Shown here one piece after another: positions 47,632 to 56,504 of a DNA stretch of 64,000 nt. The notes under the pieces are model-generated. The model did not search any database. It saw nothing but the letters and a program-made list of their open reading frames with translations, and was not told where the DNA came from. The position numbers were made by a program, and so were the translations under genes. Every line of letters begins with the position of its first letter. The stretch's first letter is position 1. The DNA comes from JACCQS01 sp963766765 (GTDB taxonomy: Bacteria; Actinomycetota; Actinomycetes; Mycobacteriales; Geodermatophilaceae). Location of the stretch: contig CAVYBR010000002.1 of the NCBI GenBank assembly GCA_963766765.1, positions 54,867 to 118,866 on the forward strand, in the 5' to 3' direction.

Positions 47632-49764
47632 ATGGCGGGACTCGACCGGGACAAAGCACTGGACATGGCTTTGGCCAACATCGAGAAGCAATACGGCAAG
47701 GGTTCGGTCATGCGCCTCGGCGACGAAGTGCGTCCCGCGATGAAGGTCATCCCGACCGGCTCCATCGCTCTCGACGTCGCCCTCGGCGTCGGCGGCCTCC
47801 CGCGGGGCCGGGTCATCGAGATATACGGACCGGAGTCGAGCGGTAAAACCACCGTGGCTCTGCATGCCGTGGCCAGCGCTCAGGCCGGCGGCGGGATCGC
47901 GGCATTCATCGACGCCGAGCACGCTCTGGATCCGGACTATGCCAAGGCGTTGGGCGTGGACACAGACGCACTCCTGGTCTCCCAGCCCGACACCGGTGAG
48001 CAGGCCCTCGAGATCACCGACATGCTGGTCCGCTCCGGCGCGCTTGACATCGTCGTCATCGACTCAGTCGCCGCGCTCGTGCCCCGCGCCGAGATCGAGG
48101 GCGAGATGGGCGACAGTCACGTCGGTCTACAGGCTCGCCTGATGAGTCAGGCGCTGCGCAAACTCACTGGGGCACTGAGCAATTCGGGTACGACGCTGAT
48201 CTTCATCAACCAGCTGCGGGAAAAGATAGGCGTGATGTTCGGATGTCTTTCCTACGGCACCCGAGTGTGTCTCGCGGACGGTACGACAGAGAAGATCGGA
48301 AAGATCGTCAACCAGAAGTTGCCGGTCGAGGTGCTGTCCTACGACCCCATCGCGGACGCGGTCGTGCCGCGCAAGGTCGTCAACTGGTTCGACAACGGCG
48401 TCACCGATGAATTCCTCCAGTTCACCGTCGAGAAGTCCGGTGGCAACGGTCGTTCACAGTTCGCCGCCACCGCGAACCACAAGATCCGCACGCCGGGCGG
48501 GTGGCAAGAGGCTGGCGAGCTGCTGCCCGGCGACCGGGTGATGGCCGTCGAGACGCACCGGCTCAGCGACACGCAATGGCAGGTCGTCCTGGGTTCACTC
48601 ATGGGTGACGGAAACCTCTCGCCGAACCGTCGTGACCGCAACGGTGTCCGGTTCCGGCTGGGGCACGGGGCTCGTCAGTCTTCCTACCTCGACTGGAAGG
48701 TAGGAATGCTCGGCAACATCGACTGCTCGCGCCGCACCGATCACCGGGGCGCGGTCTTCGCCGACTTCACGCCGTTGGCCGAGCTCGGTGAGCTGCAGCG
48801 CGCCGTCTACATCGGTGACGGGCACAAGACGCTGTCCTGGGACTACCTGAAAGCGCTGACGCCGCTGGCGCTGGCCGTCTGGTACATGGATGACGGCAGC
48901 TTCACGCTGCGCTCCAAGGGAGTCCAGGCACGCACGGCCGGCGGCAGCGGGCGGGTGCAGTTCGGTCTCGAGGCCATGTCCGAGGGGTCCCGGGATCGCT
49001 TGGTCAGCTACCTGAGGGACACCCACAAGCTCGACGTCTCTTGGCGCTCCACCGGCACCCGGGGCAAGGCAGTCCTGACGTTCAGCACAGCGGCTTCTGC
49101 GCGATTCCAGGAGATCGTGGCGCCATACGTTCACCCATCGATGGACTACAAGCTGCTGCCGCGGCTGCGCGGACAGTTCGCGGTCGGGCCGGAGTTCGTC
49201 GAGCCCAGCATCCGTCCGGTCCCGGCTCGGATTCTGGACATCCACATCAAGCCAAAGACACGGTCGATGCACCGCTTCGACATCGAGGTGGAGGGTTCGC
49301 ACAACTACCTCGCCGACGGAGTCATCGTCCACAACAGCCCCGAAACGACCACCGGCGGCAAGGCGCTGAAGTTCTACGCCTCGGTCCGGCTGGACGTTCG
49401 ACGGATAGAGACACTCAAGGACGGCACCGACGCGGTCGGCAACCGGACCCGGATCAAGGTGGTGAAGAACAAGGTTTCACCCCCCTTCAAACAGGCGGAG
49501 TTCGACATCATCTACGGCCAGGGGATCAGCCGCGAAGGTTCGCTGATCGACGTGGGCGTCGAGCAGGGGTTCATCCGTAAGGCCGGCGCTTGGTACACCT
49601 ACGACGGTGACCAGCTAGGTCAGGGCAAGGAGAACGCCCGATCCTTCCTGCGGGACAACCCCGACCTCGCGAACGAGATCGAGAAGAAGATCAAGGAGAA
49701 GCTCGGCATCGGGGCAGTCCTCGATGTCGACCTCCCGATCGACGTCGCGCCGGTCGACTTCTGA
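47632..49764 (+). CDS. recA: recombinase RecA containing an intein
   Basis: 710-codon gene for a 346-residue RecA once the 364-residue intein is removed. RecA N part: Walker A GPESSGKT at 66-73, IDAEHALDPDYAKALGVD, and EGEMGDSHVGLQARLMSQAL. The C part is intact: SPETTTGGKALKFYASVRLD, GISREGSLIDVGVEQGFIRK and GKENARSFL. The intein splits the sequence after EKIGVMFG. GAAGGTGGGAG lies before the ATG. recX follows after 5 bases. Confidence 0.97.
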   Translation: MAGLDRDKALDMALANIEKQYGKGSVMRLGDEVRPAMKVIPTGSIALDVALGVGGLPRGRVIEIYGPESSGKTTVALHAVASAQAGGGIAAFIDAEHALDPDYAKALGVDTDALLVSQPDTGEQALEITDMLVRSGALDIVVIDSVAALVPRAEIEGEMGDSHVGLQARLMSQALRKLTGALSNSGTTLIFINQLREKIGVMFGCLSYGTRVCLADGTTEKIGKIVNQKLPVEVLSYDPIADAVVPRKVVNWFDNGVTDEFLQFTVEKSGGNGRSQFAATANHKIRTPGGWQEAGELLPGDRVMAVETHRLSDTQWQVVLGSLMGDGNLSPNRRDRNGVRFRLGHGARQSSYLDWKVGMLGNIDCSRRTDHRGAVFADFTPLAELGELQRAVYIGDGHKTLSWDYLKALTPLALAVWYMDDGSFTLRSKGVQARTAGGSGRVQFGLEAMSEGSRDRLVSYLRDTHKLDVSWRSTGTRGKAVLTFSTAASARFQEIVAPYVHPSMDYKLLPRLRGQFAVGPEFVEPSIRPVPARILDIHIKPKTRSMHRFDIEVEGSHNYLADGVIVHNSPETTTGGKALKFYASVRLDVRRIETLKDGTDAVGNRTRIKVVKNKVSPPFKQAEFDIIYGQGISREGSLIDVGVEQGFIRKAGAWYTYDGDQLGQGKENARSFLRDNPDLANEIEKKIKEKLGIGAVLDVDLPIDVAPVDF
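48244..49335 (+). mobile_element. RecA intein with LAGLIDADG homing endonuclease, M. leprae type
   Basis: 364 residues from Cys205 (CLSYGTRVCLADGTTEKIGK) to Asn (DGVIVHN), then extein Ser. Splicing blocks: B is AATANHKIRTPGGW, F/G is RFDIEVEGSHNYLADGVIVH. Endonuclease LAGLIDADG repeats are LGSLMGDGNL and LAVWYMDDGSF, both with the acidic residue, so the enzyme may be active. Sequence and site match the Mycobacterium leprae RecA intein, not the M. tuberculosis one. Confidence 0.95.
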
Positions 49765-49769
49765 ACCGG

Positions 49770-50360
49770 ATGAGCGCGACGGCAGGCGGCGCGTCCCGGG
49801 GACGCCAGTTCGGTCAATCCCGGGGCGGCCGCCGCCGGCGCCAGGACGAGTCTGCGGGCGGGCACCCGGAGGATCCGCCGGGCGACCCCGAGTCAGTGGC
49901 TCGGGCGATCTGTTTGAAGCTCCTCACGATGTCGCCCAAGACACGGGCTCAGCTGGCCGAGGCACTGGCAGCTAGGGGCATACCTGACGAGGCGGCCGAA
50001 GCCGTGCTCAACCGCTATACCGAAGTCGGTCTCATCAACGATGACGCCTTTGCGCAGGCTTGGGTGACCACCCGGCAGTCCGGCCGCGGGCTGGCCACCC
50101 GGGTACTTGCCCAGGAGTTGCACCGCAAAGGGATCGACAAAGATGTTGCCGGACGGGCCCTGGCGACCCTCGATCCGGCCGACGAGGAGCAATCCGCGCG
50201 CGAGTTGGTGCAGCGCAAACTACGCAGCATGCGTGCCCTGGAAACGCATGTCGTGACGCGTCGGTTGCTCGGGATGCTGGCCCGCAAGGGTTACCCGTCC
50301 GATGTGGCCTTCCGGGTGATCCGCGACGAGATCGCAGCCGCGGGCGAAATACTCGACTGA
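49770..50360 (+). CDS. recX: RecA regulatory protein RecX
   Basis: 196-residue three-helix-repeat RecX that trims RecA filaments. Central motifs: SVARAICLKLLTMSPKTRAQ, GLINDDAFAQAWVTTRQSGRG, RELVQRKLRSM. The first 45 residues are Gly/Arg-rich and probably disordered. Starts 5 bases after recA; ends 13 bases before the convergent gluD. Confidence 0.93.
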   Translation: MSATAGGASRGRQFGQSRGGRRRRQDESAGGHPEDPPGDPESVARAICLKLLTMSPKTRAQLAEALAARGIPDEAAEAVLNRYTEVGLINDDAFAQAWVTTRQSGRGLATRVLAQELHRKGIDKDVAGRALATLDPADEEQSARELVQRKLRSMRALETHVVTRRLLGMLARKGYPSDVAFRVIRDEIAAAGEILD

Positions 50361-50373
50361 CTCGCGGCCCGGG

Positions 50374-51276
50374 CTAGACGGAGCCGAGCCCGCCACCACC
50401 GGCGCCGAATTGCTCGGCGGTCAGCGGTAGCCCCTCGGCGTCATCCTTCGTCTTCCTGCTCCTGGCCAATCGTCTGTCCAGCCACCGGGCGAACGTCGAG
50501 AGCGTGACGTTGACCAGGATGTAGAGAAGTGCCGCGCCGACGTAGATCTGGAATGTGTATTCGTCGCCGAACCTGGAGCTCAGGAAGTTCACCAATCGCT
50601 GCGACTCTCTGAGCAGTTCGGCGTAAGCGATGATGAATCCGAGGGAGGAGTCCTTCAGCAGCACGACGAGCTGGGCAATGAGGACCGGCAGCATCCGTCG
50701 AATCGCCTGCGGCAACAGGATGAAGCTCATGACCTGCCACTTGCGCATACCGATGCCGTACGCGGCCTCGCTCTGTCCCTTGTCGATCGACAAGATGCCC
50801 GCCCGGACGATCTCGGCGATGACAGCCATGTTGTACAACGTCAGGCCGATGACCAGCGCCGCGTACGCACTCAGTCGCACGCCCAGGCTCGGGGGCACGA
50901 AGAAGACCGCGAAGATGACGACGAGCAGCGGGACCGCTCGGAAGAATTCGATGACGGTAGTCACTGGGACTCTGACCCAGCGATGCTCGGACAGTCTGCC
51001 GATCGCGAGAAGCGATCCCAGGATGGTGGCGGACACCATGCCCAGGGCAGCGACCTGCAACGTGGCCAGCAGCCCACGCACGAAGGCTTGCGGGACCCCG
51101 ACTCGGCTGTCGAAGAGAATGGCCCAGCGTTGGCCCTCGAGCTGGTCGTTCTGCCCCAACCGGAGCAGGACATAGCCGACCAGCCCGAGGATGAGAGCGA
51201 TGCCGATCACAGTCCCGATCAACGTGCGGCGTCGCGCCCGCGGGCCGGGATTGTCGTAGAGGACCGCGGTGCTCAT
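50374..51276 (-). CDS. gluD: glutamate-type ABC transporter permease D
   Basis: 300 residues, one N-terminal and five core helices, HisMQ-type permease. The coupling loop EAAYGIGMRKWQVMSFILLPQAIRRM is diagnostic, and there is a Gly-rich C-terminal tail. ATG overlaps the gluC stop (ATGA). With GluC it forms the membrane channel. Confidence 0.9.
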   Translation of the reverse strand: MSTAVLYDNPGPRARRRTLIGTVIGIALILGLVGYVLLRLGQNDQLEGQRWAILFDSRVGVPQAFVRGLLATLQVAALGMVSATILGSLLAIGRLSEHRWVRVPVTTVIEFFRAVPLLVVIFAVFFVPPSLGVRLSAYAALVIGLTLYNMAVIAEIVRAGILSIDKGQSEAAYGIGMRKWQVMSFILLPQAIRRMLPVLIAQLVVLLKDSSLGFIIAYAELLRESQRLVNFLSSRFGDEYTFQIYVGAALLYILVNVTLSTFARWLDRRLARSRKTKDDAEGLPLTAEQFGAGGGGLGSV

Positions 51277-51920
51277 CGGAGGATCACGGCTCGCTTCTCG
51301 AGCCTGCTGACTGCATAGGCCGATGGCAGAGTGATGAGCAGATAGGCGATCACGATGCCGATCAGGATGGCGATGAGGTGGTCCGCGTCGGAGTTTGAGA
51401 ATCGCGGCAGCAGCGACGAGAGTTCGGGGATGAAGAAGCCCGCGGCGATGGACGTGTTCTTCACCATCGCGATCCATACATTGCCCAATGGGGGCACGAC
51501 GGTGCGGAATGCCTGCGGAAGCACGACCTCGCGCAGCGACTGGCCGAAGGTCAAGCCGATAGCTCGTGCCGCTTCGGCCTGCCCGGCCGAGATGGAGTTG
51601 ATGCCTGACCGGATGGCCTCACAGACGAATGCCGCCGTATAGAGACCCACGGAGAGCACAGCGCCAGGGAACGGCGACACGCCGGCGTCGATCTCCGGCA
51701 AACCGAAGATGATCATGACAAAGACGACTGTCAGTGGGGTATTTCGAAAGACCTCGACGTAGAAGGTCGCCAATCCCCGAAGCGGAGGAATGGGGCTCAC
51801 CCGCATCGCCGCAAGGGCCGTGCCGAGCACCAGCGCTAGGACGCCCGCGAGGAGCGCCATCAGCAGCGTCTCGCCAAAGGCGTCCGCGAAGGTGTCGAAG
51901 TTCTCGATCAGGAAATCCAT
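51273..51920 (-). CDS. gluC: glutamate-type ABC transporter permease C
   Basis: 215 residues, HisMQ family, five helices. Coupling loop EAARAIGLTFGQSLREVVLP. First helix FADAFGETLLMALLAGVLAL. Lies 112 bases after gluB, with a strong hairpin between them. Partner of gluD. Confidence 0.9.
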   Translation of the reverse strand: MDFLIENFDTFADAFGETLLMALLAGVLALVLGTALAAMRVSPIPPLRGLATFYVEVFRNTPLTVVFVMIIFGLPEIDAGVSPFPGAVLSVGLYTAAFVCEAIRSGINSISAGQAEAARAIGLTFGQSLREVVLPQAFRTVVPPLGNVWIAMVKNTSIAAGFFIPELSSLLPRFSNSDADHLIAILIGIVIAYLLITLPSAYAVSRLEKRAVILR

Positions 51921-51985
51921 GCCACCTCCACTGCGCGGCGAACCAGCGGGCCCGGTTGATCAGCAATGCAACGTTGCTCCACCCG

Positions 51986-52017
51986 GGCGGTGGCCGGTCG
52001 GATGACCGGCCACCGCC
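51986..52017 (-). promoter_or_regulatory. strong hairpin between gluB and gluC
   Basis: Perfect 14-base inverted repeat GGCGGTGGCCGGTC / GACCGGCCACCGCC with a 4-base loop, just after the gluB stop. No U-run follows on the minus strand, so it looks like a partial terminator or an mRNA-protecting hairpin that keeps the binding protein in excess over the permeases. Confidence 0.7.
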
Positions 52018-52032
52018 TCGGGCTCGGAGAAT

Positions 52033-52926
52033 CTAGTAGCGATCGACCGCCGGCGGCTCTGGAGCCTCGGTGCCATTGATCTGCCCGATGGTGGAGTCAT
52101 AGGCGTCAGCCCATGCGCCACTCTCGTAGGCGTCTTCCAGGACGTCATTGATGAAGTCCCGGAACTCGTCATCGTCGAGCGCCAGGCCGATTCCGTACGG
52201 CTCCTCGGTGAACGGGTTGCCCACCAGCTCGAAGCTTTCCGGGTCACCGGCGACGAACGCGGTGAGGATCACGTTGTCGGTGGTCACCGCGACGACCTCG
52301 CCGTTCTTGAGCTGGTCGGCGCACTTGGAGTAGACGTCGGTGGTCACGAGGTTGACCTCCGGGTAGTTGTCCCGGATGTTCTGGGCCGGGGTCGACCCCT
52401 CGACCGAGCAGACGGTCTTTCCGGCAAGGTCGTCCGGACCCGTGATGCCCTCCGGGTTACCCGCCGCGACCATGATGTCCTGGCCCGCGACGTAGTAGGG
52501 CCCGGCGAAGGAGACCAGAGTCTTGCGGGTGTCGTTGATCGTGTAGGTAGCCACGACGATGTCCACGGTGCCGTTCTGGATGAACGGCTCGCGGTTGGCC
52601 GACACCGACTCGGTGAACGTGACGCCGTCCTCCGGGATGCCGAGGGCGGCGGCGATCAGGTACGCGATCTCGACGTCGAAGCCTTCAGGCTTGTTCGTCG
52701 TGGGGTTGAGCAGCCCGAAGCCCGGCTGGTCGAACTTGGTGCCGACAGTGATCGCACCGGCCTCGTTGAGCTCGAACATTGTGGTGCCCTCGTCGAAGGT
52801 CACGTCCTCCGCGACCGTCGGCGCCGCCGAGCTCTCCTCCTCGGCCTCGTTCCCGGCATCACTGCCGCCACATCCGGCGACGAGCAGGGTGAACGCCGCA
52901 GCCGCGGCGAAATGTCGAACTCGCAT
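52033..52926 (-). CDS. gluB: glutamate-type ABC transporter substrate-binding lipoprotein
   Basis: 297 residues, lipobox LLVAGC at residue 19, then a Glu/Ser linker and a periplasmic-binding-protein type 2 domain (GFDVEIAYLIAAALGIP, TYTINDTRKTLVSFAGPYYV, AGKTVCSVEGSTPAQNI). Family 3 binding proteins of this kind take up glutamate and related amino acids. GAGGACC upstream of the ATG. Confidence 0.9.
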   Translation of the reverse strand: MRVRHFAAAAAFTLLVAGCGGSDAGNEAEEESSAAPTVAEDVTFDEGTTMFELNEAGAITVGTKFDQPGFGLLNPTTNKPEGFDVEIAYLIAAALGIPEDGVTFTESVSANREPFIQNGTVDIVVATYTINDTRKTLVSFAGPYYVAGQDIMVAAGNPEGITGPDDLAGKTVCSVEGSTPAQNIRDNYPEVNLVTTDVYSKCADQLKNGEVVAVTTDNVILTAFVAGDPESFELVGNPFTEEPYGIGLALDDDEFRDFINDVLEDAYESGAWADAYDSTIGQINGTEAPEPPAVDRY

Positions 52927-52994
52927 GAAAGGTCCTCCTAGTTGGTGTTGCTTGTTCTCTTGGTGGGCACGGCGCCGGCCGGTGACGGCAGGAC

Positions 52995-53798
52995 TCAGTG
53001 GGACAGGATCTTGGACAGGAAACTCTTGGCCCGGTCGCTGGTCGGGTTGGTGAAGAACTCCTCGGGGGTGGCCTCTTCGACGATGGAGCCGCCATCCATG
53101 AACACGACTCGGTTGGCGGCCCGCCGGGCAAAGCCCATCTCGTGGGTCACCACGACCATCGTCATACCGTCCTTCGCGAGCTGGACCATGACCTCGAGCA
53201 CTTCGTTGATCATCTCGGGGTCCAGCGCCGAGGTCGGCTCGTCGAACAGCATGACCTTCGGGTCCATCGCCAAGGCTCGAGCGATGGCCACCCGTTGCTG
53301 CTGCCCGCCCGACAGCTGCGCCGGGAACTTGTCGGCCTGCGCGCCGATGCCAACGCGGTCGAGCAGCTCTTTCGCCCGCTTGCGGGCTTGCTCCTTCGAC
53401 TGCTTGTGGACCTTGATCGGACCCAGTGTGACGTTGTCCAGGATCGTTTTGTGAGCGAAGAGGTTGAAGCTCTGGAACACCATGCCGACCTCGCTGCGCA
53501 ATCGGGCGAGGTCCTTACCCTCCTCCGGGAGAAGCTCGCCGTCGATCTTGATCGTGCCCTTTTGGATCGGTTCCAAGCGGTTGACACAGCGGCACAGCGT
53601 CGACTTGCCCGAGCCGGACGGGCCGATGACGACCACGACCTCGCCTCTGGTGATCGTCAGGTCGATGTCGGCGAGGACGTGCAGGTCTCCGAACCACTTG
53701 TTGACCCCACTCATCTCGACGAGCGGTTGGCCAGCATCGGCACTGCCTGAACTCGTCGGGGCAGGGTTCACCATGGGCAGCACACTAACCATCACCAC
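52995..53798 (-). CDS. gluA: glutamate-type ABC transporter ATP-binding protein
   Basis: 267 residues. Walker A GPSGSGKST, Q-loop MVFQSFNLFAHKT, signature LSGGQQQRVAIARALA, Walker B MLFDEPTSALDPE, switch His in VVVTHEMGFA. Polar-amino-acid subfamily. Start is ambiguous: 53798 gives the longest form, ATG 53774 removes eight residues; neither has a clear ribosome site, so the mRNA may be leaderless. First gene of gluABCD, divergent from miaB. Confidence 0.92.
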   Translation of the reverse strand: MVMVSVLPMVNPAPTSSGSADAGQPLVEMSGVNKWFGDLHVLADIDLTITRGEVVVVIGPSGSGKSTLCRCVNRLEPIQKGTIKIDGELLPEEGKDLARLRSEVGMVFQSFNLFAHKTILDNVTLGPIKVHKQSKEQARKRAKELLDRVGIGAQADKFPAQLSGGQQQRVAIARALAMDPKVMLFDEPTSALDPEMINEVLEVMVQLAKDGMTMVVVTHEMGFARRAANRVVFMDGGSIVEEATPEEFFTNPTSDRAKSFLSKILSH

Positions 53799-53875
53799 CG
53801 GCCCAGCACTGTCACGCGAGGTTACGGTTGCCTAACGCCCGGCATGCCGGGCGGCGTCGTAGGCTCATCTGCGTT

Positions 53876-54355
53876 GTGACCACTGTGACCCCTCCCGCCC
53901 GTGACCCTGCGCGGACGTACTCCGTACGCACGTTCGGTTGCCAGATGAACGTGCATGACTCCGAACGACTCTCCGGCCTGCTCGAATCAGCCGGCTACAT
54001 CCGCGCGGCTGAGGGCGCCTACGGCGATGTCGTCGTCCTGAACACGTGCGCGGTGCGGGAAAACGCGGACAACAAGCTGTACGGGAACCTCGGACACCTC
54101 GCGTCGGTCAAGGGCAAGCGCCCCGGCATGCAGATCGCGGTCGGCGGTTGCCTGGCGCAGAAGGACCGCGGGCTGATCGTGGAGAAGGCGCCGTGGGTGG
54201 ACGTCGTCTTCGGCACGCACAATCTCGGCTCGCTGCCGATCCTGCTCGAACGAGCCCGGCACAACGACGCGTCTGAGGTCGAGATCGCCGAGTCGTTGGA
54301 GGTGTTCCCCTCCAGTCTGCCCGCACGCCGCGACGCCGCCTACTCGGCTTGGGTG
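53876..54355 (+). CDS. miaB: tRNA-2-methylthio-N6-dimethylallyladenosine synthase, 5' part only
   Basis: Methylthiotransferase for A37 of tRNA. Intact N-terminal UPF0004 domain: YSVRTFGCQMNVHDSERL, NTCAVRENADNKLYGN, IAVGGCLAQKD, FGTHNLGSLP. The text stops matching at AYSAWV; the radical-SAM CxxxCxxC cluster should come next but the sequence switches to a gene on the other strand. So about two thirds of miaB is lost at the join. GTG 53876 chosen; gluA is the divergent neighbour. Confidence 0.85.
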
Positions 54356-54362
54356 CGCTGGT
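54350..54362. other. chimeric junction between actinobacterial and proteobacterial DNA
   Basis: miaB ends abruptly after the codons for AYSAWV (54355), and the next bases are the 3'-truncated coding strand of mscS read from the other side. Composition and gene families change here. No repeat, integrase, tRNA or attachment-like sequence is present. Confidence 0.8.
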
Positions 54363-55139
54363 GCCGAACACCACGCGCCTCTCGTGCATGCGCCCGTAGT
54401 TGCGCACACGGCTGCCGAGCAGATCGCCATTGGAGATGATGATCTGCTCGCCGCTCAGGCTGCGCAGGCGCGTGCTCTTGATGCCGATGTATTCGACGCT
54501 GCCCAGGAAATCGCCGACGATCAGGAAGTCGCCGACCACGAAAGGCCGGTCGAGGGTAATGGACAGCGAGGCAAACAAGTCGCCAAGGATGTTCTGCACC
54601 GCCAAGCGCGACAGCGATGCCGCCGATGCCGAGGCCAGCGACCAGGGCGGTGACATCGACGCCGAGATTGTCGAGGTCAGCAGCAGCACCATCGCCCAGA
54701 TGACGACATTGACGATGAAGCTGATGATGCCGAGCGAGCCGGCAGCGGCCCGGTCCGCAGCGAGGCTGCGCTGACGTTTGCGTTCCAGCCAGATGGACAC
54801 CGCGGCCATCGCCCAGATGCCGACTTGCCAGAACAGCGCGATGGTGATCGCGGAGGCAAGAACTCTCTGCGTCGTAGGCCCTACGACGAGCGATTGCGCC
54901 CCGATGAAAAGCGCGACGATGAAAAGTAGCGGCAGCGTTGTTCGGCTCAACACCTGCAGGGGGATTTCCAGCAACTCGGTTGCGGTGGTCGCCTGCATTT
55001 TCTTGTAGTAAGTGCGGATGGCTCGGCGTGCCATGAGAAAAACCATGAATGCGACGGCGGCGAGGCCGAGCGCCATGGACCAATCCAGCACTGAATTACT
55101 GAACAGCGGCAGCTGAGTCAGTTTGGATAGCTCGGGCAT
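54356..55139 (-). CDS. mscS: small-conductance mechanosensitive channel, C-terminus lost, two compensating frameshifts
   Basis: MscS family: four or five helices, then the pore helix and beta domain (QNILGDLFASLSITLDRPF, VGDFLGSVEYIGIKSTRLRS, QIIISNGDLLGSRVRNYGR). The protein is cut after MHERRVVFGTS by the junction. Between about 54600 and 54677 the reading frame slips: the pore helix DNLGVDVTALVAGLGIGGIA appears only in another frame, explained by one lost C near 54677 and one gained G near 54602. Opens the minus-strand group. Confidence 0.8.
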
Positions 55140-55204
55140 CGTAACCTCTGATAGGTAAGAGAACTACGGCTCGATGCGTGCAACGTCGTGGCGGCACTCG
55201 ATTG

Positions 55205-55459
55205 CTAGCGGCGATTCTTGAGCACAATGCCGCCGAGAATCACCAGGTACGAGAGCAGCCGCACCAGATAGATTGCCGGTGCGCCTTCGTGCGGATTGGC
55301 GAGCCAGAGAAACGCCAGGCGATTGCCGGCCTCGATCAGAAACGCCACGGCAAATGCGAGGAAAAGCTTGTCGCGGGTCTGCCGCCAAAACCGGTAAAAG
55401 AAGGCCGCGGCGGTCGCCGAGCCGGTCACGATGACACCCAGCAGGAAGCCTTCGATCAT
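55205..55459 (-). CDS. DUF5985-type small membrane protein (second of pair)
   Basis: 84 residues, three hydrophobic helices (MIEGFLLGVIVTGSATAAAF, LFLAFAVAFLIEAGNRLAFL, YLVRLLSYLVILGGIVL). Start ATG 55459 overlaps the stop of the upstream gene (ATGA). Function unknown; conserved as a pair in proteobacteria. Confidence 0.7.
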   Translation of the reverse strand: MIEGFLLGVIVTGSATAAAFFYRFWRQTRDKLFLAFAVAFLIEAGNRLAFLWLANPHEGAPAIYLVRLLSYLVILGGIVLKNRR

Positions 55460-55716
55460 GTTTCGCTCTCGAATACCAGACCATACAGCAACAGCACGAT
55501 CGACGCCGCGGCGACGCCGAGGCGCCACGCATACAGGTTGACATGAGGTATTACGAGCAGGTCGACGAACAGCAGGGCGTTGGATATCGTGAGCCCGGCG
55601 AAGCACAGCCCGCTCCACAGCAGCAACCGAGTCCTGCGCGTGAAGTAGCTGCGCAGTAACAAGACGGCGCAAAGCGCCACGGTGATGGTTCCAAGGATGT
55701 TCACGGCATAGGGCAT
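55456..55716 (-). CDS. DUF5985-type small membrane protein (first of pair)
   Basis: 86 residues, three helices (NILGTITVALCAVLLLRSYF, LLLWSGLCFAGLTISNALLF, WRLGVAAASIVLLLYGLVFE). The raw frame is joined to the HTH gene upstream only because of a missing base; ATG 55716 right after the HTH stop is the real start. Cotranslated with the 84-residue protein. Confidence 0.7.
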   Translation of the reverse strand: MPYAVNILGTITVALCAVLLLRSYFTRRTRLLLWSGLCFAGLTISNALLFVDLLVIPHVNLYAWRLGVAAASIVLLLYGLVFESET

Positions 55717-55717
55717 G

Positions 55718-56106
55718 CTAACGATCCTTCTTGAGGTGGAACGCACGAGCAAAGTCCGCACCGACGCGGAAGCTCCGGAATGAATGAACGTGGCAATGCG
55801 CACCAGGTAGCGGCGATAGGTGCTGGCGACTTCCGCCATCAGTGTGCCGGAGCCGTCCCAGGCGGCCGAGTAACGGTAACCGGCGCCATCGTCATTGATT
55901 GCCAGCTGCCGCGTCTGCAAGGAGCGCAGAATCTGTTGGCTGGTCTCGGGGGAGACGTACACGCGCCTTGCGATTTCTTCCACGCTCCATGCCTTGTTCG
56001 GCTCCTGCCACAGCAACAGCAGCGCCTCCAGCTGAGGCACTGTGTCGATGCGCTCCGAGATGAAGCGCAGAACCCTCTCGGCAATGTCCGGTGCGTCCTT
56101 GGTCAC
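55718..56106 (-). CDS. winged-helix regulator with one frameshift
   Basis: About 130 residues: winged HTH (AIARRVYVSPETSQQILRSL-like: EEIARRVYVSPETSQQIL, TRQLAINDDGAGYRYSAAW), then a helical tail. One G is missing from the GG at about 55756; restoring it gives SVRDFARAFHLKKDR and a stop at 55718, one base before the next ATG. Probably regulates the two membrane proteins after it. Confidence 0.7.
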
Positions 56107-56504
56107 GCTGCTGGTCGTCGGCGCAAATGGATTGTCATCAATGTATATGGGCCGGCACTTTTACTACATTCTTGCGGTGCGAAGCCACCCGGTCATGCCG
56201 AGCCGCGCCCGTCTGGGCCGGCACGACCTGGCCCCGATATCATCGCCGAGGTCTCGTTATACGGGGATTGCAGTCGCCATCAATATGAAGAAAAGGCCAA
56301 GAGCGCCGTGCGCCGCCGCCGGGCGGCCGCTTGCCGATCTCTGACCTCGTCGCGTGGCATCGCCGCTTATTCCCTGGTGGAATCAATATCCATTGATATC
56401 CATACAATGGATTCCAAAATGATATAGCGATTGTTGCATCGGCGGACGAACTGTCCTAGCGTAACACTGTCTCTAAAGGTAGACATCACTTGCGAGGACA
56501 AAGC
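56107..56504. promoter_or_regulatory. divergent intergenic region with an 8-base inverted repeat
   Basis: 398 bases without a gene, AT-richer near the right end. It holds ATCCATTG (56388-56395) and CAATGGAT (56405-56412) as a perfect inverted repeat with a 9-base spacer, and ATATCCAT occurs twice directly in the same place. Likely operator for one of the flanking genes. Nothing else stands out. Confidence 0.5.

Noticed and set aside
55456..56106. 216-residue HTH-membrane fusion protein
   Set aside because: Explained by one lost base; restored frames give two normal genes.
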